Below, piece by piece: positions 34,754 through 44,625 of a DNA stretch of 64,000 nucleotides. The notes under the pieces are model-generated. The model made no database searches. It saw nothing but the letters and a program-made list of their open reading frames with translations, and was not told the DNA's origin. This DNA is from JANQTF01 sp041741415 (GTDB lineage: Bacteria; Bacteroidota; Bacteroidia; J057), in contig JBGSKC010000043.1 in NCBI GenBank assembly GCA_041741415.1, positions 1-64,000 on the forward strand, read 5' to 3'. The position numbers were made by a program, and so were the translations under genes. Position 1 is the stretch's first letter. Each line of letters opens with the position of its first letter.

Positions 34754-37700
34754 TTACCGGGTTTTGATGAGTTTTTCTGTAAACACCACCCCGTCGAGGG
34801 AAACGTTCAGCAGATAAACGCCTTCCGGCAGGCTGCTGAGGTCCAGCTTGCGCTGAACTTGCTGGCCCACCTCAGCTGGTTGCAGCAGCAACTCGCGGCC
34901 CAGGAGGTCCATCACCTGAACTTCCACCTGGAAGGGGCGGCTCAGGTTCATCTCGAGGGTGTAGAGGCCGGTTCCGGGGTTCGGGAACACCCGCATGTTG
35001 CCGGATTCCTTGTCGAGGTCATTGAGGCCCAGCGTACCATCCACCACGATGCTAAGGGTATCTCCATCGGTGCAACCGCCGGTGGCTTTGGCCTCCAGGG
35101 TCACGAGGTAGGTACCGGGAGCGGTGAAGGAATGCACAGGGTTAGCAGCAGTGCTGGTGTTGCCGTCGCCAAAGTTCCAGAGGTAGGTGCTGGCACCTGT
35201 GCTGTTGTTGAGGAAAGTAACCTCACCGGAAACACCCAGGTCAACAACGGTTTTGTTGGCAGTAAAATCAGCGACAGCCGAGCCCGGTGCCACCGCTACT
35301 GCGGCCTGCACCAGGTCGCAGGCACCTTTGTACTCGACCACCCAGTTGTAAAAGAAGCTGTAAAAACCGTTGTCCGATTTGGTGATCGACATCACACCTG
35401 GCAGGATGTAGGGGAAGGCGATGTTGGAAATGGTGGCCAAAAGACCTGTATTGCCAGCTCCCAGACCCATTCTGTAAGTGCCGGGTTGAAGGGAAAAATT
35501 CACCACCACTACGTTATCACCCACTTTCAGCACGCCGGTTGGCTTGGAAGCAATAACCTGGCCGTTTGTATTCCTGATCTGGATGATGCGCGAATCCGTG
35601 CTGTTGGCATTGATCATCACCGATTTGATCTTGACAGGAGTATAAACCTCAAATTCAAGGTAGGACTCAATGTTGAAGGAGGGGAAACTCGCACCTACCG
35701 CCGAATTGGCCATCCCGACCGTTTCCTGCCCGATGGTTCCCACATAGTAAAGCTTGCTGCTTGTGAGTGGTGGGGTCAGGAAGCTATTGCCAACCCCCAG
35801 TTGGGTCACCCCATTAGCGTCGTTGTACCACACCGGAATACGGTTTGGCAAAGCGGTTGTGGCAGTGAGCAGGGCCTGTCCGTTGGCGCATACTGCGGCA
35901 GGGTTCACCACAGTGTTAGAAACGGTTGGCTTGTCGTTGCCGAGCAGAGAAAAGGAGGTTGTCGCTACGTTGTCGAGGTTGTAGTAGTCTGCCTGGCCAT
36001 CCACCTGTGTGATGTTGACGGACACTGAGTAATAGCCCACCGGCAAAGATTGAGTGGGAAGCTGCACGATTTCTGTGCCATGGGGAGCGAGGTTGCCCGT
36101 CCATGCAAAGCTTGCGGTAGCGCCATTGGAGTAGGTCAGCTCAATCTGGGCGGAAGTCATGTTGGTGGAACCGTTGTTTTCCAGCACAATCTCCGGGGTG
36201 ATTTCCTCGCCGCAATTCACATTCTCTACCGTCAGCTCTGCGAGCACGGCATCTTTGGTCCGCGACACTGGTGCCGGAGTAAAGCCCTGGTTTACCAAAT
36301 AGGTAAATGCTGCATCCAGATCAATCACGCCTTTGCCATAGGCATTGTCGTCGCCTGGCACGCCTTTGTCAACCGCTGTGAAGTACAAAGCCTGCTTCAC
36401 CTGCACCGAAGTGGCGGTAGGGAAGGCTTCGTGCAGCAACAGGGCGGCACCCGCCACATGGGGCGCAGAGAAAGAGGTGCCATCAAGGAACATGAATCCA
36501 CCACCTGGCACGCTGGAGCGAACGCTGCTGCCTGGAGCAGAAACTTCAGGCTTGTAACGAAGGCTGTCAGGACCCGGGCAGCGGGAAGGCCCGCGGCTCG
36601 AAAAGCTCGCGATCGGCAGCGCCGGATTGTTCCCGTTAACTGCTCCCACCGTGAAGCTGTTGACCAGGGTAGCGAAAAAGTTTTTATCAGCGCCCATGGT
36701 GGAATCACCAGGACCAGCGTTGCCCGCCGACTGCACAAAGGTAATGCTGGCAGCTTCGAGGGCGTTGAGTCTTTGTATAAAGGAGCTTCCAGAGCAGCTG
36801 GCCAGGGTAAAAAACTGAGGTTCCTGTCCGTAAGAACCATTGATCACATCTGGCATATCGTCGGTAGTGGCGGGGTTGCCGTCGGGGTCGAGGGCCCATT
36901 GGAGCGCATCCTGGTCATCAACATCAAAAGCACAGGCACCCGCGCCGGTGCCACCGTCGATGGCCGGAGAACCCATCCACATGGCATTGAAGGCCACGCC
37001 AAAGGTGTCGCGGTTGGAAAGTTGCATTCCCACTGCCACCCCTGCTACGTGGGTTCCGTGGTTGTCGCAGTCAAATGGCGTTTTCTGGCCACCGGGATTA
37101 TACCAGGCCAGCGTATTGCCAGCCACATTGCCGTAGTAATTGCGCTGGTGAGCTGGGTGGGAGAGGCTCACGCCAGAGTCAATGATCAGGATTTTTTTGC
37201 CAACACCCGTGTACCCGCGCGACCACATGGCGGGAGCTTTGATCACGTTAAGGCCTGGCTCGCGGCCTCCTGCTGTTTCGGGAGCAGGCAGATAGGCCGC
37301 ATTGTGCGAGGCTTCCGCGTCGTCGATCCGGCGGGGAGGCTCAAACAACAGCATGCCCACTTCCTCGCGAAGGCTCAGAGCGGCGACTACATCAGCAGTC
37401 ATTTCTGCCTGGATTTCGTTGGAGATCCAGCGTGGCTTGATGGTCCCGAGGCGAACGCCAGGATGGCTGCGCAGTAAGTTCAGCAAGGGGCCCTGGGTTT
37501 CAGTGGCTTTTTGCTGGAGAGCCGTTACCACCGCCACCCGGCGGTCGTGAATGCTGATGCCTCGCTCGTCAAATTGGGCCACCATGGAGGTCAGATCCAC
37601 CTGGTCGGCGAGGAAAATCGTTACCTTAACGGGCTGGTTGCCGCTTTCGCGCAGCTTGTATTCCAGCAACTGGTCGATCTTGCTCCAGTCTGTTTGTTGG

Positions 37701-37759
37701 GCCATGACCAGCGGGGTCGCCAGGGTCAGCAGCCATGCCAATGAAAAAAGTCGCTTCAT
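34754..37759 (-). CDS. T9SS-exported subtilisin-like protease (S8), paralog 2 of 3
   Basis: A 1001-residue protein with signal peptide MKRLFSLAWLLTLATPLVMAQ. Triad: Asp194 (IIDSGVSLSHP), His234 (CDNHGTHVAG), Ser429 (DGTSFSAPHVAG). After the protease come a CARDB-like segment with repeated VENVNCGEEITPEIVL-type strands, an Ig-like domain (VCANGQALLTATTALPNRIP), a jelly-roll region, one PKD domain (YLWNFGDGNTSTAANPVHSF) and a type-A sorting domain (RVFPNPGTGLYTLEM...LPEGVYLLNVSLDGVVFTEKL). It starts 32 bp after the stop of paralog 3, which suggests a shared transcript. Exported through the Sec and type IX pathways. Confidence 0.93.
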   Translation of the reverse strand: MKRLFSLAWLLTLATPLVMAQQTDWSKIDQLLEYKLRESGNQPVKVTIFLADQVDLTSMVAQFDERGISIHDRRVAVVTALQQKATETQGPLLNLLRSHPGVRLGTIKPRWISNEIQAEMTADVVAALSLREEVGMLLFEPPRRIDDAEASHNAAYLPAPETAGGREPGLNVIKAPAMWSRGYTGVGKKILIIDSGVSLSHPAHQRNYYGNVAGNTLAWYNPGGQKTPFDCDNHGTHVAGVAVGMQLSNRDTFGVAFNAMWMGSPAIDGGTGAGACAFDVDDQDALQWALDPDGNPATTDDMPDVINGSYGQEPQFFTLASCSGSSFIQRLNALEAASITFVQSAGNAGPGDSTMGADKNFFATLVNSFTVGAVNGNNPALPIASFSSRGPSRCPGPDSLRYKPEVSAPGSSVRSSVPGGGFMFLDGTSFSAPHVAGAALLLHEAFPTATSVQVKQALYFTAVDKGVPGDDNAYGKGVIDLDAAFTYLVNQGFTPAPVSRTKDAVLAELTVENVNCGEEITPEIVLENNGSTNMTSAQIELTYSNGATASFAWTGNLAPHGTEIVQLPTQSLPVGYYSVSVNITQVDGQADYYNLDNVATTSFSLLGNDKPTVSNTVVNPAAVCANGQALLTATTALPNRIPVWYNDANGVTQLGVGNSFLTPPLTSSKLYYVGTIGQETVGMANSAVGASFPSFNIESYLEFEVYTPVKIKSVMINANSTDSRIIQIRNTNGQVIASKPTGVLKVGDNVVVVNFSLQPGTYRMGLGAGNTGLLATISNIAFPYILPGVMSITKSDNGFYSFFYNWVVEYKGACDLVQAAVAVAPGSAVADFTANKTVVDLGVSGEVTFLNNSTGASTYLWNFGDGNTSTAANPVHSFTAPGTYLVTLEAKATGGCTDGDTLSIVVDGTLGLNDLDKESGNMRVFPNPGTGLYTLEMNLSRPFQVEVQVMDLLGRELLLQPAEVGQQVQRKLDLSSLPEGVYLLNVSLDGVVFTEKLIKTR

Positions 37760-37791
37760 GTGATTGGATGTCTCGATGATGAACGCGGAAG

Positions 37792-40710
37792 TTACTTGGT
37801 TTTAACAACTTTTTCGACCCAAACCCGACCATCCACCTCGATATTCAGCCAAAAGATTCCCATGGGAAGGTTGCTAATATCAAAATCGCGGCTGTTAGCG
37901 TTTGCCTCCAGAATCACCTTCGGGCTGCACACGCGGCCCCATGGATCGATCAACCAGCAGGTGGCCCGGCTGTCTCCGCTCCATTGAAGGGTGAGCCTGT
38001 CTTCGGCAGGGTTGGGGAAAAAGGAAAATCCGGGCAGAAAGTTGGCCTGATCAAGACTCGTACTTCCCACCTCGATGCTGGTCTGGATCCACTCCGAGCA
38101 GTTTGCCGGGCCCGTTACCTGCAACTGAACCGGATAACTGCCCGGGCCGGGGTAGGTTCGCTGAACTTGCTGGCCCGTGGCGGTGCTGCCGTCTTCCCAC
38201 CACCAGCGATAGGCCTTTCCGCCTGTTGGTCTGGCTATCAAGGTCACCTGATTAGGCCCGGAAGGCTGAAGATCTACGACTGGGTCAAAGCCGCCAGCCG
38301 AAACCGTCACAAAAGCCGGCACCCGGGGGCATGGGAGTTCGTAGCGAATTTCCCAGGAAAAAAAATAGGGCATGAGGCCCGTTTCTGGCGTGATGAGGCG
38401 TAACACAGCGGGTTCGCCCAGCGGCTGGGGAGTAATGGTTTGCACCCAGAGGTTGCCTTCGGCGAAGCCGAGTCCAAGCTGATAGCCATTCCCAATACCC
38501 ATCTCAAAGCCCAGTGGCACGCGATGGGTGCCCGGGGCCAATTCCACCTGCAAGCTGTGAACCAGCGCCCCACGGGATGTTCTCACCTGAATGATCCGCT
38601 TGCCAGCCGTGGCACAATGAACCGTCACCGCCTCAATCGTTACCGGTGCATATACATCAAAACTGATTCCTCCGTCGGTTCCGCTGTCCACATAGCCTCC
38701 TGCGTTTAGCTGCGGAGACGGCCCCAACACGGCCTTTCTGGCTGCTGCACCGTAATAAATCCTGCTGGAACTGATCTTGCCCGTAGGCAGGGTGCTCCCC
38801 TCTCCTAATTCAATGCCCCCCACGGCGAGGTTGTACCAGACCACCGTGGCTCCAGGATCATTCGCCGACAAGTCTGCTTCCACCAGGCCCTCTCCGCCGA
38901 TACAAACGTTCAACTGTTTCATGCCCACACTAATGGGAGAGAGCGCCGAAAAGCTGTATTCGTCCCAGTTATCCAGCTCGTAGTCGTCAATGCCGCCATT
39001 TGCAAGGAGCACTTCCATTCTCACCTGATACCTGGCCGAAAATGGAAGCTCCCGGGCGGGCAGGGAAAATAACTGCTCTGCCCCAGTGACCAGACTGCCA
39101 GTCCACACCACGGTGTCCTGCACGCCATCGGAGTAGGTTCTCAGCAAGCTCACGCTGAACAGGGTGTCTGTACCCAGGTTTTTCAGGCGAATCTCCGGCT
39201 CATGAGTCAGGCCGCAAGGCGGTGCAGCCACAAAGCGGACCGAGGCATCAGTGTCTCTGCTCACTGGTGCCGGCACATATCCCTCGGCAACGAGGTAGTC
39301 GAAAGCTGCTTTCACATCAATCATTCCTCTGCCATATACATTGTCTTCGCCGGGATCGCCAAGGTCAATAGCGGTGTAGTAGAGGGCTAACTTAATGGCA
39401 GTACCACTGGCAGCTGGAAAGGCTTCTTTGAGCAACAACACTGCCCCGGCAACATGTGGCGAAGCCATGGAAGTGCCCTGATAGGCGTCATAGCCGCCAT
39501 TTCTCACTGCAGAACGAATCCCGACACCCGGCGCCGAAACCTCGGGCTTGATGGCCAGTGCTCCCAATCCGCCACATTCGGTGGGACCATGACTGGAAAA
39601 GCCGGCAATCGGCAGGCTGGCATTTCTGGCGTCAATGGCACCTACAGCAAAAGCATTGACCAGGGAATAGTTGGCAAATGCAGGTCCGCCGACTGAATAA
39701 TCAGGAAAATCATTGCCTGCAGCGCAAATCACTGCCACCCCTGCGGCTTCGAGGGCATTGATGGCGAGTTGAATCGGGGAAGAACAGCCCCAGCTATTCG
39801 GCAGAAAGCGCCAGCTGTTGTTGATGGCGTCGGGGATATCGGCAGAAGTAGCAGGGTTGCCGTCGGGGTCCAGAGCCCATTGCAAAGCCGAGGTGGGGTC
39901 AGGGCCAGCCTGGCATTCAATGGCGGGGGAAGCCATCCAGCGGCCATTGGGAGCCACGCCGATCGTGTCCCGGGTGTCGCGGTCGAGGCCCACAATGGTA
40001 CCCGCCACGTGGGTGCCGTGGTTGTTGCAATCATATAGGCTGTCCTCTAATCCAAACCATCCGGTTTGTTCGCTTTCATACACCCCCACCCATGAGCGAC
40101 GGAGAGCCGGGTGAGCAGGGTCGGTGCCGGTGTCGATGATGAGCGCCTTGCGGCGGTTGCCCGTGTAGCCCATGGCCCAAAGCTGATCGGCCTTAATAAC
40201 CGACAAACTGGCCTCGTGGCCTCCGGCGCCGTGGATCACGGGGAAAGGGCCGGGCATGGGGCTGGCATCGGCAAGCTCGTAACGGGGCACCATTTCGATC
40301 ATCGCCAGGGCAGAATGCTCACCCAAGGCCTGCAAAATGCCCGCCCCAGCCTTGCAGCGAATGGCATTGGTAATCCACAACGGCTGCACTGATGCCTGTT
40401 CGACCTCGGGGCTCGCCGCGAGCGCTGCCAGAACCGGCCCCTGGGTCGAGGCGGCCATTTGCTGAAGCAGCGGAATCAGCTGGGCGCTGCGAAGCGCCAC
40501 AGGAAGCCGCTCAGCTTCATAGGATGCCCCCAGCGCAATGACATCGACCTGCTGCTGAAACAAAAGAAACACATCAAAGGGTCCTTGCTCTCCCCGGGCA
40601 ATCCGGGCGCTCAAATCAGGGCCAAGGACCGATGAGGATTGGCTATAGGCATTGCAGTAGAGTGCAAAAGCCACGAAAAAAAGCGCCATTCGGCTAACAA
40701 AACCGCTCAT
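37792..40710 (-). CDS. T9SS-exported subtilisin-like protease (S8), paralog 3 of 3
   Basis: A 972-residue protein with signal peptide MSGFVSRMALFFVAFALYCNAYSQ (start at 40710; the internal Met at residue 8 is also possible). Triad: Asp193 (IIDTGTDPAHP), His231 (CNNHGTHVAG), Ser414 (QGTSMASPHVAG). The downstream layout repeats that of the other two paralogs: CARDB-like segment, Ig-like domain, jelly-roll region, a degenerate PKD (YRWWWEDGSTATGQQ, with the usual FGDG replaced) and a type-A sorting domain (FSFFPNPAEDRLTL...LPMGIFWLNIEVDGRVWVEKVV). It is the first gene of the three-gene cluster. Confidence 0.93.
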   Translation of the reverse strand: MSGFVSRMALFFVAFALYCNAYSQSSSVLGPDLSARIARGEQGPFDVFLLFQQQVDVIALGASYEAERLPVALRSAQLIPLLQQMAASTQGPVLAALAASPEVEQASVQPLWITNAIRCKAGAGILQALGEHSALAMIEMVPRYELADASPMPGPFPVIHGAGGHEASLSVIKADQLWAMGYTGNRRKALIIDTGTDPAHPALRRSWVGVYESEQTGWFGLEDSLYDCNNHGTHVAGTIVGLDRDTRDTIGVAPNGRWMASPAIECQAGPDPTSALQWALDPDGNPATSADIPDAINNSWRFLPNSWGCSSPIQLAINALEAAGVAVICAAGNDFPDYSVGGPAFANYSLVNAFAVGAIDARNASLPIAGFSSHGPTECGGLGALAIKPEVSAPGVGIRSAVRNGGYDAYQGTSMASPHVAGAVLLLKEAFPAASGTAIKLALYYTAIDLGDPGEDNVYGRGMIDVKAAFDYLVAEGYVPAPVSRDTDASVRFVAAPPCGLTHEPEIRLKNLGTDTLFSVSLLRTYSDGVQDTVVWTGSLVTGAEQLFSLPARELPFSARYQVRMEVLLANGGIDDYELDNWDEYSFSALSPISVGMKQLNVCIGGEGLVEADLSANDPGATVVWYNLAVGGIELGEGSTLPTGKISSSRIYYGAAARKAVLGPSPQLNAGGYVDSGTDGGISFDVYAPVTIEAVTVHCATAGKRIIQVRTSRGALVHSLQVELAPGTHRVPLGFEMGIGNGYQLGLGFAEGNLWVQTITPQPLGEPAVLRLITPETGLMPYFFSWEIRYELPCPRVPAFVTVSAGGFDPVVDLQPSGPNQVTLIARPTGGKAYRWWWEDGSTATGQQVQRTYPGPGSYPVQLQVTGPANCSEWIQTSIEVGSTSLDQANFLPGFSFFPNPAEDRLTLQWSGDSRATCWLIDPWGRVCSPKVILEANANSRDFDISNLPMGIFWLNIEVDGRVWVEKVVKTK

Positions 40711-40818
40711 GAAAACAGGAATCGGGTGGGCGAAAGAGACCTTGGCCGGTGTTGACCAAGGGTGAAACAATTGAGGGAAAGAATTCCCTTCCAGACAACA
40801 GGCGGGGCCGGGTTTTGG

Positions 40819-41910
40819 TTATGGCCGGGAAATGAGAGCCTGAAAGCCTGGATCTTCATGAAAAGGCTCAAAGGCGGGCTCCAGCAGCACGGCCACGCCA
40901 TCTTCGTAGTATTTTTCGAGGGCCGGGGCCAGGTAGCGAAGCATGTTGTCGAGGTCTTCGAGGTCGGCATAAATCTCCGCAAGGGTGGCGTAGGCAATGC
41001 CAAGATTGGGATCAGCATCAAGGGCCGCTTCGGCATCAAGGATCGCAGCCTGGTGGCGGCCAGCCTGCAAATGGTGCATCGCCCGGTTGTTGTAGGCAAG
41101 CGGGTGCCCGGTCAGGTCAATGGCCTGGTTGTAGTCGTCGAAGGCAGCTTTCGCCTGGCCCATCTGGTCGTAGAGAAAGCCCCGATCGACGTAGTAGCTG
41201 GCCTGGTCGGGTTCAAAACTCAGCAGCAGGGAGTACTCCCGGATTGCTTCCTTGAAATTGCCCAGCTCCTGAAAAGCCTGGGCCCGCCACAGATAGAGGC
41301 TTGAGTTTTCCGGCTCGGCCAGTTGTGCCTGGTAAAAGTCTTTGGTGGCTTCGAGAAAATTGGGCGGCTGGCTGCGAAAATGAGCCAGGCCTCTCTGCTG
41401 GTAGCTGTTTCCGCCAGCCCCCAGGTCGATGGCTTTTGACAACACCCCAATAGCTTCCTGATAGCGATCTTCCCGGAGAAACACCTCCCCCATTTCCTCC
41501 AGGGCCTCCACATGCCGGGGAAATGCTTCCAGGATGGCTTCTAAATCTTCTCTGGCCTCCGTCAGATGCGGCTCAAACTGGCATCGCTTATAGAATCGGG
41601 CCCTTGCCAGGCGGTATTCAGCATTGGAAGGCATGGAAATAACGGCCTGCTCCAGGTCGTCGAGGATGGGAAAAAACAGCTCGGCGTCCTGAAACACGCG
41701 CTCGCCATTGAGCAGGAGTTGCGAAGTGCCCCGAAGGAGGTACAATTCGCCCATGTCGGCATCGTCAAAGTCGTTGGAGGCGTCGTGGTCTTCCACCATG
41801 TGAATGGCCATGCCGAGTTCGCGGAAGGCAGCGTCATGGTCTCCTGCCAGGAAGGCGGCTTTGCCTTGCTGGAAATGGTGCCGGGCGTCGTGGTGATGGT
41901 GATGAGCCAT
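40819..41910 (-). CDS. TPR repeat protein with histidine-rich N-terminus
   Basis: A 363-residue cytoplasmic protein made of TPR units throughout, for example FQQGKAAFLAGDHDAAFRE, VEALEEMGEVFLREDRYQEA, SSLYLWRAQAFQELGNFKEA and ASYYVDRGFLYDQMGQAKAA. The start MAHHHHHDARHHF carries seven His in the first 12 residues, a natural histidine cluster that could bind metal. No signal peptide. It is the last gene of a likely operon with the pseudouridine synthase (21 bp gap) and the flippase. Its role is unknown. Confidence 0.85.
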   Translation of the reverse strand: MAHHHHHDARHHFQQGKAAFLAGDHDAAFRELGMAIHMVEDHDASNDFDDADMGELYLLRGTSQLLLNGERVFQDAELFFPILDDLEQAVISMPSNAEYRLARARFYKRCQFEPHLTEAREDLEAILEAFPRHVEALEEMGEVFLREDRYQEAIGVLSKAIDLGAGGNSYQQRGLAHFRSQPPNFLEATKDFYQAQLAEPENSSLYLWRAQAFQELGNFKEAIREYSLLLSFEPDQASYYVDRGFLYDQMGQAKAAFDDYNQAIDLTGHPLAYNNRAMHHLQAGRHQAAILDAEAALDADPNLGIAYATLAEIYADLEDLDNMLRYLAPALEKYYEDGVAVLLEPAFEPFHEDPGFQALISRP

Positions 41911-41931
41911 GATTTTCAGGGAGTTGGAGGG

Positions 41932-42606
41932 TCAGAGGGGCAGGCTAAAATCATCCCAGGGGCTTCCCTGCGGGGTGGTGGCTATGACCTGAAGGGGTTC
42001 TTTTTTCACGGGGTGCTCGATGCGGAGTTCTTTGGCAAAGAGGGCAATGCATCCATTGGGCAGAAAATCTGTTTTGCCATATTTCACATCTCCCACAATG
42101 GGCCAGCCCATGGCAGCCAGCTGCACCCGAATCTGGTGCCGCCGTCCGGTGTGCAGCCTCACCTGCACCAGGGCCCTGCTGCCAACCGTTGCAACTACCT
42201 CATAATCAAGTCGTGCCTCCTTTGCCGCATGAACCATGTGGCTGTAGGCCCGCATGATGTTTTTGTCGGGGAGCTTTTTAAGGTAATGGGTCAGGCTGCC
42301 CTGCGGCGGCTCGGGTGTTCTTTCTGTCACGGCCCAGTAAATCTTGTGCGGCTCTTTGTTCTGAAACATCGCCGACACCCTGGCCGCTGCCTTGGAGGTT
42401 TTGGCCAGCATCAACACGCCGCCCGCCGGGCGGTCAAGCCGGTGGAGCAAAGCCACATAGGCATTGCCGGGCTTCTGATACGTCTCGCGCAGGTAGACCT
42501 GCGCCCAATCCACCACGCTCTCGTCGCCTGTGTCGTCGCCCTGTGACAACATGCCAAAAGGCTTGTTCACAATGAGGAGGTGGTTGTCTTCAAAAAGAAT
42601 ATCCAT
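41932..42606 (-). CDS. RluA-family pseudouridine synthase
   Basis: A 224-residue catalytic domain that converts specific uridines in rRNA or tRNA to pseudouridine. It begins MDILFEDNHLLIVNKPFGML and has the catalytic motif HRLDRPAGG with Asp58, then the C-terminal RLHTGRRHQIRVQLA and YGKTDF-type segments. There is no N-terminal S4 RNA-binding domain, so it resembles the short RluA/TruC-like members; the target uridine cannot be named. The start at 42606 matches the family; an ATG 102 bp upstream would overlap the flippase gene. It is 25 bp downstream of the flippase gene. Confidence 0.92.
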   Translation of the reverse strand: MDILFEDNHLLIVNKPFGMLSQGDDTGDESVVDWAQVYLRETYQKPGNAYVALLHRLDRPAGGVLMLAKTSKAAARVSAMFQNKEPHKIYWAVTERTPEPPQGSLTHYLKKLPDKNIMRAYSHMVHAAKEARLDYEVVATVGSRALVQVRLHTGRRHQIRVQLAAMGWPIVGDVKYGKTDFLPNGCIALFAKELRIEHPVKKEPLQVIATTPQGSPWDDFSLPL

Positions 42607-42631
42607 GCAATTGGAAAAAAAGGCCGGGTTG

Positions 42632-43915
42632 TCAGGTTGGTTTTTCGGTTCCAAGATACAACAGATACAGCACCTGTGCCCCCACCAGCACAGCGCCACT
42701 GATGCCAAATGCTGCCACCGCGGTTCGGGCGTCTGAAAAACTGCTTGCCCACCACAACACGCTCGTCCGGCTCACAAACAGGATCAGGTTGTAGAACAGA
42801 AAGGGCCGCAATTTGCGACGAATATCAATTAAGTAGGAGAGAGGCGAGGCAATCATGGTGAGAAAAAGCCAGGGGGCCATCCATCTGGCGAAATGCCCGG
42901 CCTCCGTCCACACTTCTCCAAGCACAAACCCAAAGAGTTCGGGCCCCCAGATCAGCAGCACCAGCAGCAGGGGCAGGCTGAGCAGGGCCACCTGCCTGGC
43001 GGTTTTGAGGGTGAGGCTGGCCAGTTCCTCCGGCGACTCCCTCGCCACCCTGGAAGCTTCTTCAAAAAACACCCTTCCCACTGTCATGCTCAGCAGGCCC
43101 GGCGGGAGGTTCAGGATGCGCTCGGCTTTGGCAAACTGCCCGGTGGCGCTTTCGCCAAAATGAACGGGAAACAAAAAGTAAATGACCTGCTTGGAAGCGA
43201 CATTGAGCCAGGCGCTGGGCACGCCATAGGCGAGAAAATCTCGGTATCGGCTGGCCAGGACTTGCCAGGCGGGCCTGTTGCCGGATTCTGGCAGCTTCAG
43301 GCGGCGGAAGCACACCCAGCTCCAGATCATCTGGGCCACCTGCCCGGCAAAATGCCCGGCCAGCAAGGCCGGAAAGCCCATTTCCAGCCAGCCACCAGCG
43401 AGGCTCACAACCAGGCTGAACAGGGCCCGCAGCACCCTCGTTTCTGTGAGGGCCCGGTAGGCACCATGGCGGTTGAGCATAAATCCCAGCGGCTGAATCA
43501 CGCCTTCCATCGCCACCGAAAGCGGCAGCAGCCAGTGCCAGCCCGCCGGGCCGCCAAGGCCGATACCAGCCAGCCAGGCAGGGGAGATCGCCGCAGCCAG
43601 CAAGGCACTGATTAAAAAAGTGACTCCGCAAGCGCGAAAGCTCAGGGTGAGCAGGCCGCGGGCCTCCCGGTCGTCGTCGGGCAGCATCAGGGTCATTTCA
43701 AATCCCAGATTCGCCACCACGCTCAGAATTGCCAGAGCAGCCAGGAAGGTGCCCAGCAAGCCGAAATCAGCAGGCAAATACAGCCGCGCCAGCACCGGCA
43801 GCATCAAAGCCTGCATCGCCTGGGCCAGCACCGATCCCGACATCAACGCCAGGGCCTTCCGCCAAAATCGGGAGGGCCGGATCAGCCTTGAGCGCCAGGA
43901 AGAAGGGTCGGGCAT
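42632..43915 (-). CDS. Wzx-like polysaccharide flippase (MATE/MOP superfamily)
   Basis: A 427-residue membrane protein with about 12 hydrophobic segments and the N-terminal pattern KALALMSGSVLAQAMQALMLPVLARLYLPADFGLLG, typical of oligosaccharide flippases that move lipid-linked glycans across the inner membrane. The middle loop SAWLNVASKQVIYFLFPVHFGESATGQFAKAERILNLPPGLLS and a late helix pair also fit. No glycosyltransferase genes are adjacent, so the exported glycan is unknown. First gene of a likely operon with the pseudouridine synthase and TPR genes; 90 bp downstream of the response regulator. Confidence 0.85.
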   Translation of the reverse strand: MPDPSSWRSRLIRPSRFWRKALALMSGSVLAQAMQALMLPVLARLYLPADFGLLGTFLAALAILSVVANLGFEMTLMLPDDDREARGLLTLSFRACGVTFLISALLAAAISPAWLAGIGLGGPAGWHWLLPLSVAMEGVIQPLGFMLNRHGAYRALTETRVLRALFSLVVSLAGGWLEMGFPALLAGHFAGQVAQMIWSWVCFRRLKLPESGNRPAWQVLASRYRDFLAYGVPSAWLNVASKQVIYFLFPVHFGESATGQFAKAERILNLPPGLLSMTVGRVFFEEASRVARESPEELASLTLKTARQVALLSLPLLLVLLIWGPELFGFVLGEVWTEAGHFARWMAPWLFLTMIASPLSYLIDIRRKLRPFLFYNLILFVSRTSVLWWASSFSDARTAVAAFGISGAVLVGAQVLYLLYLGTEKPT

Positions 43916-44005
43916 AACAATGAGGGCGATTAGCTGCCAAAACACAAGCCTTGGAACGGCAAAGAAACTGGAAAATCACCCGCAGACCAACCCCGAAAAA
44001 GCTGC

Positions 44006-44623
44006 TCAGCTTCCCAGCAGGTTTCTCAGGCGCGCCATCGCTTCGGTGCGGGAGTGCACATCCAGCTTTCCATACAGGCTCTTGAGGTGGGTTTTGATCG
44101 TGTTCAGGCTCACGAAATGCTTGTCGGCCAGTTGCTTGTTGGTCATTCCCTCAAAAATATCCTCCAGCAGCTCAAACTCCTTTTCGGTAAGGGGCGACAG
44201 CAAAGCCTGGTTGAGCAATTCGCGGCTCATTTTCGACGGCTTTTCGCGCTGGGCAAAGTTGTAGAGGGCAATTTCGATGGAAGAATACAGGTCGCCTTCG
44301 TCAAAGGGTTTGAGCAAATAGCCCATCGGGCGGGTGTATTTTGCCTGGTCAACGATTGTTTTGTTGGCGTAGGAGGTGAGGTAAATGAAGGGAAGGTGAC
44401 ACTGCTCGTTGAGGTGCTGGGCAATGGCAAACCCATCGAGCTGGCCGTCGAGGTTGATGTCGAGCAGCACAATATCGGGGGTTTCTTTCGCAAGGGCTGC
44501 CAGAGCTTCGGCGCGGGAATGCGCCACCGCAATGACTTCGTAATCGACGTTGGAGAGGGTTTGGCGAATGTCCTCGGCAATGAGAGGGTCGTCTTCCACA
44601 ACCAGAACCTTGATTTCAGACAT
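44006..44623 (-). CDS. Response regulator, receiver plus LuxR-type HTH
   Basis: A 205-residue regulator. The receiver domain (1-~120) has the acidic pocket Glu10-Asp11-Asp12, phospho-acceptor Asp55 (VLLDINLDG), Thr83 and Lys105 (LLKPFDEG). The C-terminal part (~140-203) is a LuxR/FixJ-type helix-turn-helix (LTEKEFELLEDIFEGMTNKQLA...VSLNTIKTHLKSLYGKL). It begins 2 nt after the stop of the sensor kinase gene, so the two are translationally linked and very probably cognate. Target genes are unknown. Confidence 0.95.
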   Translation of the reverse strand: MSEIKVLVVEDDPLIAEDIRQTLSNVDYEVIAVAHSRAEALAALAKETPDIVLLDINLDGQLDGFAIAQHLNEQCHLPFIYLTSYANKTIVDQAKYTRPMGYLLKPFDEGDLYSSIEIALYNFAQREKPSKMSRELLNQALLSPLTEKEFELLEDIFEGMTNKQLADKHFVSLNTIKTHLKSLYGKLDVHSRTEAMARLRNLLGS

Positions 44624-44625
44624 GC

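Noticed and set aside
36050..37477. A 475-codon plus-strand frame opposite subtilase paralog 2
   Set aside because: Shadow of the S8 catalytic domain; no recognisable motif.
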